Origin: Desulfobacterales bacterium
Lineage (GTDB): Bacteria > Desulfobacterota > Desulfobacteria > Desulfobacterales > Desulfosalsimonadaceae
Direction of reading: 5' to 3'
Length of the DNA stretch: 64,000 nt
Assembly (NCBI GenBank): GCA_034520365.1
Contig: JAXHNP010000002.1
Span: forward strand, 434,001 to 498,000
Part shown: in pieces, positions 63,086-64,000 of the stretch
Numbering within the stretch: the stretch's first letter is position 1
How the letters are laid out: each line of letters begins with the position of its first letter
Position numbers and translations under genes: made by a program
The notes under the pieces: generated by a model
Database searches by the model: none
The model's input: only the letters and a program-made list of their open reading frames with translations
What the model was told of the DNA's origin: nothing

Positions 63086-64000
63086 ATGACAAAAATTGAA
63101 CGCAACATATATACCGTCAGCGAACTGACGCAAAAAATTAAAGCGCTGCTTGAAGAAAAATATCCATTTATTTGGATTAACGGTGAAATTTCTAATTTTA
63201 AAATCCCGGCATCCGGACACTATTACTTCACCTTAAAAGATGATGCCGCACAGATCAGCGCGGTCATGTTTCGCGGCCAGAACAAGCGGCTTAAATTTTT
63301 ACCCGAGGACGGCATGAGTGTGACCGGGTACGGCCGGGTCAGCGTGTATGCCCCGCGCGGCGCCTACCAGATAATCCTTGAGTACCTGGAGCCGTCCGGT
63401 GTCGGCACCCTGCAGGCGGCATTTGAACAACTTAAAGTAAAACTTTCAGAAGAAGGCCTGTTTGACGCAAGTTTTAAAAAGCCCCTGCCGTTTCTGCCGC
63501 AAAAAATCTGCCTGATCACCTCAGCCACCGGTGCGGTGGTCCATGACATGATCCGGGTGATGGGCCGGCGGTTTCCGAATATCCATATTGAAATCATTCC
63601 GGTCAGCGTTCAGGGAGATGCGGCCGTGGATGAGATTTGCGCCGCCATTGATCTTATAAATTACCGAAATGATGCGGATCTGGCCATTCTCGCCCGGGGC
63701 GGCGGCTCGCTGGAGGATTTGTGGCCCTTTAATTCCGAAAAAATGGCCCGGGCGATATTTGCCTCTGGCATCCCGATCGTGTCCGCAGTCGGCCATGAAA
63801 CCGATTATACGATTGCCGATTTTGTGGCCGATCTTCGGGCGCCCACGCCCTCGGCTGCGGCTGAAATCGTGGTTCCGGTTAAAACCGAGCTGGTAAACCG
63901 CGCCCATCAGCTGACCCGGCAGCTTGTATCCGGCTTTTCCGGGTTTTTGAATCAACAGCAACGGCACATTCAGCAGTTGACCGACCGGCTCGTACATCCC
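63086..64000 (+). CDS. xseA: Exodeoxyribonuclease VII large subunit, 5' part
   Basis: The frame opens at ATG 63086 and runs 305 codons to the window edge without a stop, so the C-terminal part is missing. The N-terminal OB-fold begins with YTVSELTQKIKALLEE and ISNFKIPASGHYYFTLKD. The catalytic domain includes ICLITSATGAVVHDMI, LAILARGGGSLEDLWPFN and VSAVGHETDYTIADFVADLRAPTPSAAAE, the characteristic XseA motifs. With the XseB small subunit it degrades single-stranded DNA. xseB is not visible and would lie outside or elsewhere. Confidence 0.96.
   Translation, partial: MTKIERNIYTVSELTQKIKALLEEKYPFIWINGEISNFKIPASGHYYFTLKDDAAQISAVMFRGQNKRLKFLPEDGMSVTGYGRVSVYAPRGAYQIILEYLEPSGVGTLQAAFEQLKVKLSEEGLFDASFKKPLPFLPQKICLITSATGAVVHDMIRVMGRRFPNIHIEIIPVSVQGDAAVDEICAAIDLINYRNDADLAILARGGGSLEDLWPFNSEKMARAIFASGIPIVSAVGHETDYTIADFVADLRAPTPSAAAEIVVPVKTELVNRAHQLTRQLVSGFSGFLNQQQRHIQQLTDRLVHP

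Overview
This window looks like chromosomal DNA of a Gram-negative, probably anaerobic member of the Desulfobacterota (Desulfobacterales-like). The evidence is a general (type II) secretion operon, a large 2-hydroxyacyl-CoA dehydratase-type activase fusion, an SPL-like radical SAM protein beside a ParB-like gene, an HD-GYP/PilZ pair, and gene neighbourhoods typical of sulfate-reducing deltaproteobacteria. I see no prophage, plasmid functions, CRISPR array, rRNA operon or complete insertion sequence. It is mostly ordinary core genome, with some mobile or decayed sequence between genes.

Layout. 1-1.7 kb: 3' end of a ParB-like gene and an SPL-like radical SAM gene. 1.8-9.0 kb: a secreted TPR protein, a membrane-anchored HD-GYP protein, a methyltransferase and a large PilZ protein, in relatively AT-rich DNA. 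9.2-14 kb: a DHH/CBS protein, ElbB, a small hypothetical with a Nudix fragment, a radical SAM protein and a phosphoesterase. 14-25 kb: the 1460-residue activase fusion, a nonsense-mutated SagB-type nitroreductase, a biotin ligase followed directly by a three-domain biotin-dependent carboxylase, and a stand-alone acyltransferase. 25.4-40.3 kb: a Ser/Thr kinase fused to DUF1566, then gspG-H-I-J-K-L-M-N-C-D-E, a TPR membrane protein and an inverted gspF. 40.8-50 kb: asd, then a leftward cluster ribF, def, fmt, rsmB, PASTA protein, rpe, aroQ, HEAT-repeat membrane protein, CPBP protease. 50-53.1 kb: tRNA-Leu, a Mut7-C gene cut short by that tRNA, tRNA-Arg(ACG), tadA, purA, tRNA-Pro. 53.3-64 kb: a SurA/PrsA-like isomerase, a FabH-type synthase, pgi, a DHH protein, a GlmU-like beta-helix protein, glmM, a Bax-inhibitor-type membrane protein, a small hypothetical and the 5' part of xseA.

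Functional links. BirA probably biotinylates the adjacent carboxylase. The HD-GYP and PilZ proteins suggest local c-di-GMP turnover and sensing. The gsp genes encode nearly all of a type II secretion machine, but no prepilin peptidase lies in the window. TadA sits beside the gene for its expected substrate, tRNA-Arg(ACG). pgi, the GlmU-like protein and glmM form a hexose-phosphate/amino-sugar neighbourhood.

The strongest non-gene signal is a 159-bp MITE at 40462-40620. It has 18-bp terminal inverted repeats, an 8-bp target duplication and two internal hairpins. Several intergenic gaps carry 7-bp-period repeats, often arranged as 14-bp perfect inverted repeats between convergent genes. I found no convincing new multi-gene system. 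The best leads are the MITE and repeat families, the tRNA-truncated Mut7-C gene, the SPL-like protein without the usual cysteine, the zinc-ribbon carboxylase and the PilZ-acyltransferase-like protein.
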